From DATFWC01 sp963777755 (lineage in GTDB: Bacteria > Pseudomonadota > Alphaproteobacteria > Rhizobiales > Xanthobacteraceae): a stretch of DNA of 64,000 nucleotides. Below, piece by piece: positions 24,308 through 32,608 of the stretch. The stretch covers positions 74,263 to 138,262 of the forward strand of contig CAVZSC010000029.1 in the NCBI GenBank assembly GCA_963777755.1, written 5' to 3'. Every line of letters starts with the position of its first letter. The stretch's first letter is position 1. Below the pieces are notes generated by a model. It did not search any database, was not told the DNA's origin, and worked only from the letters and a program-made list of their open reading frames with translations. The position numbers were made by a program, and so were the translations under genes.

Positions 24308-25234
24308 ATGAAGATCGTCGTCACCGGTGCCGCCGGGCTGGTCGGGCAGAATTTGATTCCGCGCCTGAAGGGGCGTGCGGGAACGCGCGTCGTCGCGCTC
24401 GACAAGCACAAGGCCAACACCGCCATCCTGCGCCGCCTGCATCCCGAGATCACCACGATCGAGGCCGACCTCGCGCGTGACGACGGCTGGCAGGCGCAGG
24501 TTGCCGATGCCGACGTCGTCGTGGTCTCGCACGCGCAGATCGGCGGGCTCGATGCGGAGGCGTTCACGGCCAACAACGTCACCGCCACCGAGCGGCTGAT
24601 CGCGGCCGTCGCGGCGCACAATCCGTTCCTCGTCCATGTCAGCTCCTCGGTGGTCCAGTCGGTGGTCGAGGACTGGTACACCGAAAGCAAGAAGGCGCAG
24701 GAGCGCCTCGTGCTCGGCTCCGGATTGCGTGCGGTGGTGTTGCGGCCGACGCTCATGTTCGGCTGGTTCGACCGCAAGCACCTGGGCTGGCTCGCCCGCT
24801 TCATGCAGCGCGTGCCGGTGTTTCCGATTCCCGGCGACGGCCGCTACCTTCGCCAGCCGCTCTATGCCGGCGACTTCTGCAACATCATCACGGCCTGCAT
24901 CGAGAAGGGCAGGGCCGGCGAGGCGTTCAACATTTCCGGCCTGGAGCGGATCGACTACATCGACCTGATGGCCGCCGTGAAGGAAGCCGTCGGGGCGCGT
25001 GCGTCGATCGTGCGGGTGCCGTACGGCCTGTTCTGGCTCATGCTCTACGTCTACGGGCTGTTCAGCCGCGATCCGCCGTTCACCACCAAGCAGCTCGAGG
25101 CCCTGGTGACGCCGGATGTGTTCGAGCTGATCGACTGGCCGGGCATGTTCGGCGTCAAACCGACGCCGTTGCAGATCGCGCTCGAGGAGACGTTCTGCGA
25201 CCCGACCTACGGCAAGGTCGTGCTGGAATTCTAA
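24308..25234 (+). CDS. NAD-dependent epimerase/dehydratase (extended SDR)
   Basis: A 308-residue extended SDR. The Rossmann motif VVTGAAGLVGQNL is at the N terminus, a VSSSVVQSVVEDWYTESKKAQE stretch (20 residues from about 111) holds the Ser, Tyr and Lys of the catalytic triad, and ISGLERIDYIDLMAA marks the C-terminal sugar-binding part. The C-terminal segment VRVPYGLFWLMLYVYGLF is hydrophobic, suggesting a membrane-bound or lipid-linked substrate rather than a free nucleotide sugar. It follows the DprE2-like gene by 7 bases and precedes the next gene by 2, so it is in the same operon. Confidence 0.8.
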   Translation: MKIVVTGAAGLVGQNLIPRLKGRAGTRVVALDKHKANTAILRRLHPEITTIEADLARDDGWQAQVADADVVVVSHAQIGGLDAEAFTANNVTATERLIAAVAAHNPFLVHVSSSVVQSVVEDWYTESKKAQERLVLGSGLRAVVLRPTLMFGWFDRKHLGWLARFMQRVPVFPIPGDGRYLRQPLYAGDFCNIITACIEKGRAGEAFNISGLERIDYIDLMAAVKEAVGARASIVRVPYGLFWLMLYVYGLFSRDPPFTTKQLEALVTPDVFELIDWPGMFGVKPTPLQIALEETFCDPTYGKVVLEF

Positions 25235-25236
25235 AG

Positions 25237-26517
25237 ATGAGCCGGGTGGTGGTCATCGGCGCGGGGGCGATGGGACTGGCCGCGGCCCATCACGCGCTCA
25301 AGCGCGGACACGAGGTGACGCTGATCGAGGCGGCGCCCGAGCCCGGCGGCATGGCCGCCCATTTCGACCTCGCCGGCCTGTCGATCGAGCGCTTCTACCA
25401 CTTCATCTGCAAGACCGATCAGGCGACCTTCGCGCTGCTGGCTGAGCTCGGCATCGCCGACAGGCTGCGCTGGGTCGCAACCTCCATGGGCTACTATTTC
25501 GACGGCGCGCTGCATCCCTGGGGCGACCCGGTTTCGCTGTTGCGCTTCCCCCACCTGTCGCCTGCCGCGAAGCTGCGCTACGGCGCGATGATGTTTTTCG
25601 CCAGCCGGCGCACCGACTGGAGCCCGCTCGAGCAGGTCTCCGCGCGGGACTGGATCATCCGCTGGTGCGGCGCAGATGTCTACGAGCGCCTGTGGGCGCC
25701 GCTGTTCCGGCTGAAATTCTTCGAGTATGCCGACAACATCTCGGCCGCCTGGATCGGCACGCGCATCCGCCGCGTCGGCACGTCGCGTCGCTCCATGCTT
25801 CAGGAGGAGCTCGGCTACATCGAAGGCGGCACCGACACCCTGGTCCAGGCGCTGGTGCGATCGATCCGCCAGCAGGGCGGCACCATCAGGCTGCGCACGC
25901 CGGCGCGACGCATCGAGATCGCCCGCAATGTGGTCACCGGCGTCACCACGCCCGAGGAGACGCTGCGCGCCGATGCGGTGATCAGCACCGTGCCGACCCC
26001 GCTGGTGAGCGCGCTCGTTCCCGACCTGCCGGCGGAGTGGCGGGCGCGCTACGCGGCGATCGAGAATATCGGGGTCGTCTGCGTCGTGTTCCGCCTGCGG
26101 AGATCGGTCACGCGGCATTTCTGGGTGAACATTTCCGATCCGCGCTTCGAGATCCCCGGCATCATCGAGTTCTCCAATCTGCGACCAACCGGCGACACGG
26201 TGGTCTATATTCCCTACTACATGCCGACCACCCATCCGAAGTTCAGCCGCGACGACCCCTTCTTCCGCCACGAGGGCTTCGGCTATCTGCAGCTCCTCAA
26301 TCCGGCTTTGCGCGAGAGCGACGTCGTCGCCTGTCATGTCGGGCGGTTGCGCCACGCGCAGCCGATCTGTCCGCCCGGGTTCGCCGCGATGCTGCCGCCG
26401 GTCGAGACTCCAGTGGCCGGCCTGCAGATTGCCGACACCTGCTTCTACTATCCGGAGGACCGCGGAATTTCCGAGAGCGTCCGGTTCGGCAAGCTGATGG
26501 CGGAGCGCATTCCGTGA
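25237..26517 (+). CDS. FAD/NAD(P)-binding oxidoreductase, UDP-galactopyranose-mutase/amine-oxidase-like
   Basis: A 426-residue flavoprotein: dinucleotide motif VVVIGAGAMGLAAAHHALKR at the N terminus, EAAPEPGGMAAHFD closing the FAD-binding fold, and a C-terminal GISESVRFGKLMAE that closes the flavin site. The family covers protoporphyrinogen-oxidase-like and UGM-like enzymes in glycolipid loci; the exact reaction is not settled. Its stop overlaps the GTG start of gtrA-like gene (GTGA), making a five-gene operon from 22242 to 26951. Confidence 0.78.
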   Translation: MSRVVVIGAGAMGLAAAHHALKRGHEVTLIEAAPEPGGMAAHFDLAGLSIERFYHFICKTDQATFALLAELGIADRLRWVATSMGYYFDGALHPWGDPVSLLRFPHLSPAAKLRYGAMMFFASRRTDWSPLEQVSARDWIIRWCGADVYERLWAPLFRLKFFEYADNISAAWIGTRIRRVGTSRRSMLQEELGYIEGGTDTLVQALVRSIRQQGGTIRLRTPARRIEIARNVVTGVTTPEETLRADAVISTVPTPLVSALVPDLPAEWRARYAAIENIGVVCVVFRLRRSVTRHFWVNISDPRFEIPGIIEFSNLRPTGDTVVYIPYYMPTTHPKFSRDDPFFRHEGFGYLQLLNPALRESDVVACHVGRLRHAQPICPPGFAAMLPPVETPVAGLQIADTCFYYPEDRGISESVRFGKLMAERIP

Positions 26518-26951
26518 GGGACGCCGCTCAAGGGTTGGCGCGCCTCGTCGGCAAGCGCCGCCAGTTCGTCCTCTTCGTCCTCACCGGCGGGTTTGCGGCG
26601 CTCGTCAACATCGTGAGCCGCATCGTCCTCAATCTGGCGATGCCTTACGAGATCGCGATCATCGTCGCCTATCTGTGCGGCATGACGGTTGCGTTCTGGC
26701 TCGGACGTCAGTTCGTGTTCATGCCGTCCGGCCGCGCCGTCCACGACGAATACCTGCGCTTCGGCATCGTCAACCTCGTCGCGCTGGCGCAGGTGTGGAT
26801 CATCAGCGTCGGCCTCGGGCGCTTCATCTTTCCTGCGATCCAGTTCACCTTCCACGCCGATACGGTGGCGCACGTCATCGGCGTGATCGCGCCGGTGTTC
26901 ACCAGCTACCTGGGCCACAAGTATTTCTCGTTCCAGCCGAAGGAACCCTAG
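26514..26951 (+). CDS. GtrA-family membrane protein (putative polyprenyl-phosphate-sugar flippase)
   Basis: A 145-residue protein with four membrane segments; FVLTGGFAALVNIVSRIVL, AYLCGMTVAFWLGRQFVF and SYLGHKYFSFQ are the GtrA signature. GtrA proteins are thought to flip polyprenyl-phosphate-linked sugars to the periplasm. The start is the GTG at 26514, overlapping the previous stop. The M. tuberculosis arabinan locus also contains a GtrA-like gene (Rv3789) beside dprE1, so the context fits export of lipid-linked arabinose. Confidence 0.85.
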   Translation: MRDAAQGLARLVGKRRQFVLFVLTGGFAALVNIVSRIVLNLAMPYEIAIIVAYLCGMTVAFWLGRQFVFMPSGRAVHDEYLRFGIVNLVALAQVWIISVGLGRFIFPAIQFTFHADTVAHVIGVIAPVFTSYLGHKYFSFQPKEP

Positions 26952-26960
26952 CCGTGGGCC

Positions 26961-28187
26961 TCATCCGTGCTGTGAGGCCGGTGCAACCGGCACTTTGCTG
27001 AACAGCATGTGGCCCCTGCGCCAGATATTTCGATAGAACCCGCGGCCGTACGCGATGCGCTCGGCAGGCGCGAGGTGACCGGCTGATCGGTCGAGGCACG
27101 CCGCAACGGTCCGCCGACCATCGGCCGATTCGAACAGCTGCGCGTCCTCGGCGGGCAGCGTGAAGAGCGCGTCAGGCCGCTTGTAGCGCCCGGGCTTGGC
27201 CGGCGTGGCGGCTTCGATCCGGCTGCAGCCATGCCGGATGTAGGGAACGTATTGAAGGAAATCGTCGCCCTCGAAAAAGATCGTATAGCCCCGCGGATTG
27301 CGTTCGGGGCGGCAGGCGAAGAAGACGTGCTTGCCGGAGAGGAGATTCAGACTTTCCGAGATCGCCCACTGCTCCCGATCGGGAAGCGCGGCTATCACGT
27401 TGAACAACTGGCTTTGCGGCGCCAGGAAGCCTTCGGGATAATACAGCCCGTTGTCGCCCCAGCCTTGAAAGCGCAGGCCGTTCCGCTCGACGAAGTCCAG
27501 CAATTCGGGAACCATGTAGGCGCGATCGCGGACATGGAGAAACGTGTCGACGATGTGCGCGTCGATATCCAGGTCCCGCTTGGCCCCTTGCAGGTAGGGT
27601 TGCGCGAAGTGATCGCGCGGCAGCTCCTTGAGAGCAGCGCGCACGAAGTCAACGCCGTCGGCCGTGTGCTGGACGCCAATGCGACGGAACACGTCCTGCA
27701 GCAGGTAGATGCCGTAGCGACGGGTAGCGCCATAGAGCATCAGGAACATTGCGCCATGCGGTTCCAGCACCGCCCTGAGCGCCCGCAGGCCTTCGTCGGG
27801 TTCCGGCATGTGATGCAGCACGCCGACGCAGGCAATGAAATCGAACATCTCGCCGAGCCGGCTAATCTCCCGCAGATCCAGCTTGTGCAGCTGAAGATTA
27901 TCGAGCCCATGACTCTCCTGCAGGGATCGCTCGTGGGCGAGGCTCGCCTCCGACAGGTCGACGCCGACGACCGTGCACTCGCGGTTCGCGTTGGCGAACA
28001 TAGCGGCCTGCACCGTGCCGCATCCGGCGACGAGGATGCGCAGGTTCCGCTTCGGCCGGCCTTCCGGCCAGATCTGGGCGGAGTGGCGGCTCGGGCTGGC
28101 GGCCGGCTCCATCCCGGTGAGATCCCGGTAATCGGGGTAAGGGTAGTTCGTGTACTGGCGTTCGACGCGCTCGGTGGTTTCGTCCAT
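26961..28187 (-). CDS. SAM-dependent methyltransferase, paralogue of 19677-20887
   Basis: A 408-residue class I methyltransferase beginning MDETTERVERQYTNYPYPDY. Motif I is VAGCGTVQAAMFANA, followed by VVGVDLSEASLAHERSLQ and CVGVLHHMPEPDEG. The C-terminal half (FFACRPERNPRGYTIFFEGD and later LFSKVPV) is shared with the paralogue at 19.7 kb and is intact here. The start ATG at 28187 is favoured; 13 bases separate it from the stop of CysNC on the same strand, so it is the last gene of the CysD-CysNC operon. It may methylate the sulfated product. Confidence 0.85.
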   Translation of the reverse strand: MDETTERVERQYTNYPYPDYRDLTGMEPAASPSRHSAQIWPEGRPKRNLRILVAGCGTVQAAMFANANRECTVVGVDLSEASLAHERSLQESHGLDNLQLHKLDLREISRLGEMFDFIACVGVLHHMPEPDEGLRALRAVLEPHGAMFLMLYGATRRYGIYLLQDVFRRIGVQHTADGVDFVRAALKELPRDHFAQPYLQGAKRDLDIDAHIVDTFLHVRDRAYMVPELLDFVERNGLRFQGWGDNGLYYPEGFLAPQSQLFNVIAALPDREQWAISESLNLLSGKHVFFACRPERNPRGYTIFFEGDDFLQYVPYIRHGCSRIEAATPAKPGRYKRPDALFTLPAEDAQLFESADGRRTVAACLDRSAGHLAPAERIAYGRGFYRNIWRRGHMLFSKVPVAPASQHG

Positions 28188-28200
28188 GTCGCGCCCCCGG

Positions 28201-30072
28201 CTAACGCAGATACGCGTTCTCTTGCAGCCAGCGCAGCACCTGATCGGCGAGCTCCTGCGGCCCGGCGTGCTCGGTATCGAGACGCAGCTCGGGTGCCGCC
28301 GGCGGCTCGTAGGGTGAATCGATGCCGGTGAAATTGCGGATCTCCCCGGCGCGCGCGCGGCGGTACAGACCCTTGGGGTCGCGCTGCGCGCAGGTCTCGA
28401 TCGAGGCATCGACGAAGATCTCCACGAACTCGCCCGCCTCCACCAGGCCGCGCACCATCTGCCGCTCCGCCTCGAACGGCGAGATGAACGAGCACAACAC
28501 GATCATTCCGGCGTCGACGAACAGTCGGGCGACTTCGCCGACGCGCCGGATATTCTCGACGCGATCAGCCTGGGTGAAGCCGAGGTCGCGGTTGAGGCCG
28601 AGCCGCACGTTGTCGCCGTCGAGCATGTAGGTGTGGGCGCCGCGCGCATGCAGCGCGTTCTCCACCAGGTTGGCGATGGTGGACTTGCCGGCGCTGGGAA
28701 GGCCGGTGAACCACAGGATTGCCGGCTTCTGGACGTTGAGCGCCGCGCGCTGCGGCTTCGTCACCGCGAGCGCCTGGCGATGCACGTTGGTCGCCCGGCT
28801 CAGCGGATGCTCGATCATTCCGGCGGCAACAGTCGCGTTGGTGGTGCGGTTGATGAGGATGAGGGAGCCGGTCTCCCGATTGTCGGCGTAGCGGTCAAAG
28901 CATACCGGCGTCGAGGTCGACAGGTGGCACTGCCCGATCTCGTTCATCGCGAGCTGGCGGGCGGCGAGGTGCTCCTGCGTCTCGACGTCGACCTTGTGGC
29001 GCAGGCTCGTCACGGTGGCCGGCACGAACATGTTGCCGATCCGCATCTGATAGGCGCGGCCGGGCAGCATCGGCTCCTCGCTCATCCACACCAGCGTGGC
29101 GGAGAACTGATCGAGCACGTGGGGCAGCGTCTCGTCGGGCCGCACCAGCACGTCGCCGCGCGCGACGTCGATCTCGTCGGCGAGCGTGAGGGTGACCGGC
29201 ATTCCGGCCCGCGCCACGTCGAGATCGCCGTCGAAGGCGACGATGCGCTCGACCGTCGACTGCCGCATCGAGGCGGCGACGGCGACCCGGTCGCCGCGGC
29301 GAATGACGCCCGAGGCAACCGTTCCGGCAAAGCCGCGAAACTCCGGGCTCGACCGGTTGACCCACTGGACCGGGAAGCGCAGCGGCCGTCCGTGCGCGGG
29401 CTCGCTCACGTCGAGCGCCTCGAGGTGCTCGAGCACTGCGGCACCTCCGTACCACGGCGTGTTGGCCGAGCGCGTCACCACGTTGTCGCCGTCGAGGGCA
29501 CAGACGGGGATTGCTACGAGGCTGTCGAGCGCCAGTGAGCGGGCGAACTCCCGATAGGCGGCCTCGATCGCGTCGAACGTCGCCTGCGAGAAGCGGACGA
29601 GATCGAGCTTGTTGACCGCGAGCACGATGTTCCGGATGCCGAGCAGCGTGCAGATGAGCGAGTGGCGCCGCGTCTGCGGCAGCAGGCCCTTGCGGGCATC
29701 GACTAGCAGCACGGCGGCATCGCAGCTCGACGCTCCGGTCGCCATGTTGCGCGTGTACTGCTCGTGGCCCGGCGTGTCGGCGATGATGAAGGAGCGCGTC
29801 GACGTGCAGAAATAGCGATAGGCGACGTCGATGGTGATGGCCTGCTGGCGTTCAGCCTCGAGGCCGTCCATCAGAAGGGCGAGGTCGAGCGCCTCGCCGG
29901 TGGTACCGAAGCGCTTGGAGTTGCGCGCAAGGGTGGCGAGCTGATCCTCCGGCACGGCCGCGGCATCGAACAGGAGCCGGCCGATCAGGGTCGACTTGCC
30001 ATCGTCGACCGATCCGCAGGTGAGGAAGCGCAGCGGCGGCCGGGCAAAGGGTCTGAACCGGTCCCCTGCCAT
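28201..30072 (-). CDS. cysNC: Sulfate adenylyltransferase large subunit fused to APS kinase (CysNC/NodQ)
   Basis: A 623-residue bifunctional enzyme. The N-terminal GTPase has G1 GSVDDGKSTLIGRLL at about 20-34, G3 DTPGHEQYTRNM and G4 NKLD, and works with CysD to make APS from sulfate and ATP. From about residue 449 an APS kinase domain follows, P-loop GLPSAGKST (where GLSGAGKS is usual) with FISPFEAER and the DPKGLYRRARAGEI segment, giving PAPS. The fusion and pairing with CysD are those of nodPQ as well as of housekeeping cysDN in rhizobia; the location among glycan genes and sulfotransferase suggests supply of PAPS for sulfation. ATG at 30072 overlaps the CysD stop by one base. Confidence 0.93.
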   Translation of the reverse strand: MAGDRFRPFARPPLRFLTCGSVDDGKSTLIGRLLFDAAAVPEDQLATLARNSKRFGTTGEALDLALLMDGLEAERQQAITIDVAYRYFCTSTRSFIIADTPGHEQYTRNMATGASSCDAAVLLVDARKGLLPQTRRHSLICTLLGIRNIVLAVNKLDLVRFSQATFDAIEAAYREFARSLALDSLVAIPVCALDGDNVVTRSANTPWYGGAAVLEHLEALDVSEPAHGRPLRFPVQWVNRSSPEFRGFAGTVASGVIRRGDRVAVAASMRQSTVERIVAFDGDLDVARAGMPVTLTLADEIDVARGDVLVRPDETLPHVLDQFSATLVWMSEEPMLPGRAYQMRIGNMFVPATVTSLRHKVDVETQEHLAARQLAMNEIGQCHLSTSTPVCFDRYADNRETGSLILINRTTNATVAAGMIEHPLSRATNVHRQALAVTKPQRAALNVQKPAILWFTGLPSAGKSTIANLVENALHARGAHTYMLDGDNVRLGLNRDLGFTQADRVENIRRVGEVARLFVDAGMIVLCSFISPFEAERQMVRGLVEAGEFVEIFVDASIETCAQRDPKGLYRRARAGEIRNFTGIDSPYEPPAAPELRLDTEHAGPQELADQVLRWLQENAYLR

Positions 30073-30986
30073 CAGAAATACCCTTCGCGCTTCTTGCGCT
30101 CCATCGACGACTGCTCGTCGCTGTCGATGAGGCGGCCCTGGCGCTCCGACGTCCTGGCGCCGAGGATCTCCTCGACCACGTCCTCGAGCGTGGCGGCGGT
30201 CGATTCGATTGCGGCGGTGAGCGGATAGCAGCCGAGGCTGCGAAACCGCACCAGCCGCATCTGCGGCGCTTCGCCTGGCCGCAGCGGCAGGCGCTCGTCG
30301 TCGCGCAGGATCAACATTCCGTCGCGCTCGACCACCGGCCGCGGCTTGGCGAAATAGAGCGGGACGACGGGGATCCGCTCGGTCAGGATGTAACGCCACA
30401 CGTCACCTTCGGTCCAGTTGGACAGCGGGAACACCCGCATCAACTCGCCGCGCCGGATGCGCGTGTTGAACAGCCGCCACAGCTCCGGCCGCTGCGCCCG
30501 CGGCTCCCACACATGGCCTTTGGCGCGGAACGAGAAGATCCGCTCCTTGGCGCGGCTCTTCTCCTCGTCGCGCCGCGCCCCGCCGATCGCCGCATCGAAG
30601 CCGTGCTGCTCCAGCGCCTGGCGCAGCGCTTCCGTTTTCATCACGCGGGTGTGGACCGCCGAGCCGGAGGCGATCGGATCGACGCCCTCGGCGAGGCCCG
30701 CCTGGTTGACATGGACCAGCAACCGCAATCCGAGCTCGCGCGCCGTGTGGTCGCGGAACTCGATCATCTCGCGGAATTTCCACGTCGTGTCGACATGCAT
30801 GAAGGGGAACGGCGGCGGCGCGGGGTGGAAGGCCTTGCGCGCAAGATGGAGCAGAACGCTCGAATCCTTGCCGATCGAGTAGAGCAGGACGGGATTCTGG
30901 AATTCCGCGGCCACCTCTCTCAGCACGTGAATGGCTTCGGCCTCGAGCCATTTGAGGTGAGCATCGATCATCCGGCGGTCTTCCAT
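30072..30986 (-). CDS. cysD: Sulfate adenylyltransferase small subunit (CysD/NodP)
   Basis: A 304-residue PAPS-reductase-like ATP pyrophosphatase. The PP-loop motif YSIGKDSSVLLHLARKAF is at about 38-55, HVDTTWKFREMIEFRD follows, GGARRDEEKSRAKERIFSF is the characteristic CysD loop, and the tail SSMERKKREGYF is the family's conserved end. The start at the ATG of MEDRRMIDAH is chosen; a TTG at 30998 would add four residues. It forms the ATP sulfurylase with CysNC. Confidence 0.93.
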   Translation of the reverse strand: MEDRRMIDAHLKWLEAEAIHVLREVAAEFQNPVLLYSIGKDSSVLLHLARKAFHPAPPPFPFMHVDTTWKFREMIEFRDHTARELGLRLLVHVNQAGLAEGVDPIASGSAVHTRVMKTEALRQALEQHGFDAAIGGARRDEEKSRAKERIFSFRAKGHVWEPRAQRPELWRLFNTRIRRGELMRVFPLSNWTEGDVWRYILTERIPVVPLYFAKPRPVVERDGMLILRDDERLPLRPGEAPQMRLVRFRSLGCYPLTAAIESTAATLEDVVEEILGARTSERQGRLIDSDEQSSMERKKREGYF

Positions 30987-31047
30987 CAGGCCTTGCAATA
31001 GACCGCCGGTCGGCCGGCTTCAAGCCGACGCGGGGAGGGTTGGTCGG

Positions 31048-32499
31048 TCAGATCGCCAGGAAAAACACCACTGCAACCAGGCAGCCGAGAGCCAGGCTGG
31101 CGCGATCCTTGAGCGCGAACACCACCGGATCGTCGTGCAGCACCTTGCGATGGGCGAGCAGCCAAATCCGCATCAGCCACAGCGCCACCATGGCGGGGAT
31201 GGCGAACAGGAAGCCGGAGTTGCGGTAGAATCCCGACGGCGCCGCGTCGTTGGTCATGTAGAGGAGCATGATGACGATCGACACGAGGCCGGCGCCTACA
31301 CCGAACGTAAGGGTCAATGGCCAGTCCTCGGCACGATAGCCGCGGCCGGCGATCTCCTCGCGCTCCGCATCGCGCGCCCGCATCAGCTCGCCGTGGCGCT
31401 TGGCGATCGCCAGCGAGAGGAAGAAGGCGAGCGAGAACGACAGGAGCCAGGGCGACGGATCGAGCCGCAGCAGCAACGTTCCCATGACGATGCGCAGCGT
31501 GAACATGACGCCGATGAAGAACACGTCGAGCAGCGCGACCTGCTTGACGCCGCCCGAATAGCTCAGCGTCAGAACCAGATACACGAGGCAGGCGAAGGCG
31601 AACGGCGGCGAGAGCGCAAACGCCGCCGCGATCGAACCGATGATCATGACGGGCGCTGCGATCATGCCGAGGACCGGCGCAAGCTCGCCGCTGGCGAAGG
31701 GACGCGCCCGCTTGGTCGGATGACGGCGGTCCGCCGCGAGGTCGGCGATGTCGTTGACCACATAGGTCGCCGAGGTGAGGACGCACAGGATCATGAAGCC
31801 GAGCGCCAGCACGGCGATCTTCGCCGGGTCGTCGAACGCGTGGCCGACGAACATTGGCACGAGCAACAGGGTGTTCTTCGCCCATTGGTGCGGGCGCAGC
31901 GCCCGCGCCACGGCCCACAGCCTGGAGCCGGAATGGCTGAACGTCGCCAGGACGGGTACGCCGGCGGCGCGCACCGAGCTTTCGGTACGCGGACTGACGT
32001 CGCACAGGATGGCGCCGCGCGCGGCCTGGAACACCGGCAGGTCGGCGGCGTGGTCCCCCGCATAGATGAACCCTTGGGGAAACCGTTCCTTCAGCCGGGC
32101 GAGTTTCGCCTCCGCCTTGAGATTGTGCTTGCCATCGCTGCCGGTTGCGGAATTGAACGTGTCCAATCGGCCCGCCATGGCATCGGCGATCGCCTGGTCG
32201 GCGGCGGTCACCAGATGCACCGGGCGGCCGCGCCCCCGCTCGCTGCGGATGAGCTCGAGCAGCGGAGCCCGGAGCGGAATGTGGTCGGCGTCGAAGCAGG
32301 TGAGGCGGGCGACCTCCCGTTTGAACGCGGCCCGACCGGATGTGATCCGGCTCAGGCTCGCAATCGCGCCGAGCGGCTGCGAGAACAGGAGTTGCACCAG
32401 GCCTTCGTGTAGCGAATCCGTCAGCAGCAGCGTCCCGTCGAGATCGACGATGAGCGGAACGTCGGGTGGTGCATCCAATCGCACTGCGGGGGCCCCCAT
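31048..32499 (-). CDS. HAD phosphatase-UbiA prenyltransferase fusion (polyprenyl-phosphate phosphoribosyltransferase, NoeC-like)
   Basis: A 483-residue two-domain protein. Residues up to about 190 form a HAD domain: nucleophile motif VDLDGTLLLTDS, a threonine/serine motif HLVTAADQ and YAGDHAADLPVF as the acidic motif. From about 200 on a polytopic UbiA domain follows with NDIADLAADRRHPTKRARP, the Asp-rich motif peculiar to decaprenyl-phosphate phosphoribosyltransferase (M. tuberculosis Rv3806c has the same NDxxDxxxDxxHPTKRxRP). It would move phosphoribose from PRPP to a polyprenyl phosphate, and the HAD part could remove the 5-phosphate, work done by a separate protein in mycobacteria. The ATG at 32499 fits the domain start; upstream ATGs are less likely. 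DprE1/E2-like genes lie 7-9 kb away. Confidence 0.82.
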   Translation of the reverse strand: MGAPAVRLDAPPDVPLIVDLDGTLLLTDSLHEGLVQLLFSQPLGAIASLSRITSGRAAFKREVARLTCFDADHIPLRAPLLELIRSERGRGRPVHLVTAADQAIADAMAGRLDTFNSATGSDGKHNLKAEAKLARLKERFPQGFIYAGDHAADLPVFQAARGAILCDVSPRTESSVRAAGVPVLATFSHSGSRLWAVARALRPHQWAKNTLLLVPMFVGHAFDDPAKIAVLALGFMILCVLTSATYVVNDIADLAADRRHPTKRARPFASGELAPVLGMIAAPVMIIGSIAAAFALSPPFAFACLVYLVLTLSYSGGVKQVALLDVFFIGVMFTLRIVMGTLLLRLDPSPWLLSFSLAFFLSLAIAKRHGELMRARDAEREEIAGRGYRAEDWPLTLTFGVGAGLVSIVIMLLYMTNDAAPSGFYRNSGFLFAIPAMVALWLMRIWLLAHRKVLHDDPVVFALKDRASLALGCLVAVVFFLAI

Positions 32500-32608
32500 G
32501 GAGACAGGCGTGGGCCCGGTTATTCCCTTCCGACGGGCCGGAAGCAAGCACCGCGGCCCACATCCTTGGGGCCGTAGGCCAAGTCTATGCAATTGATCTG
32601 ACGTCTCT

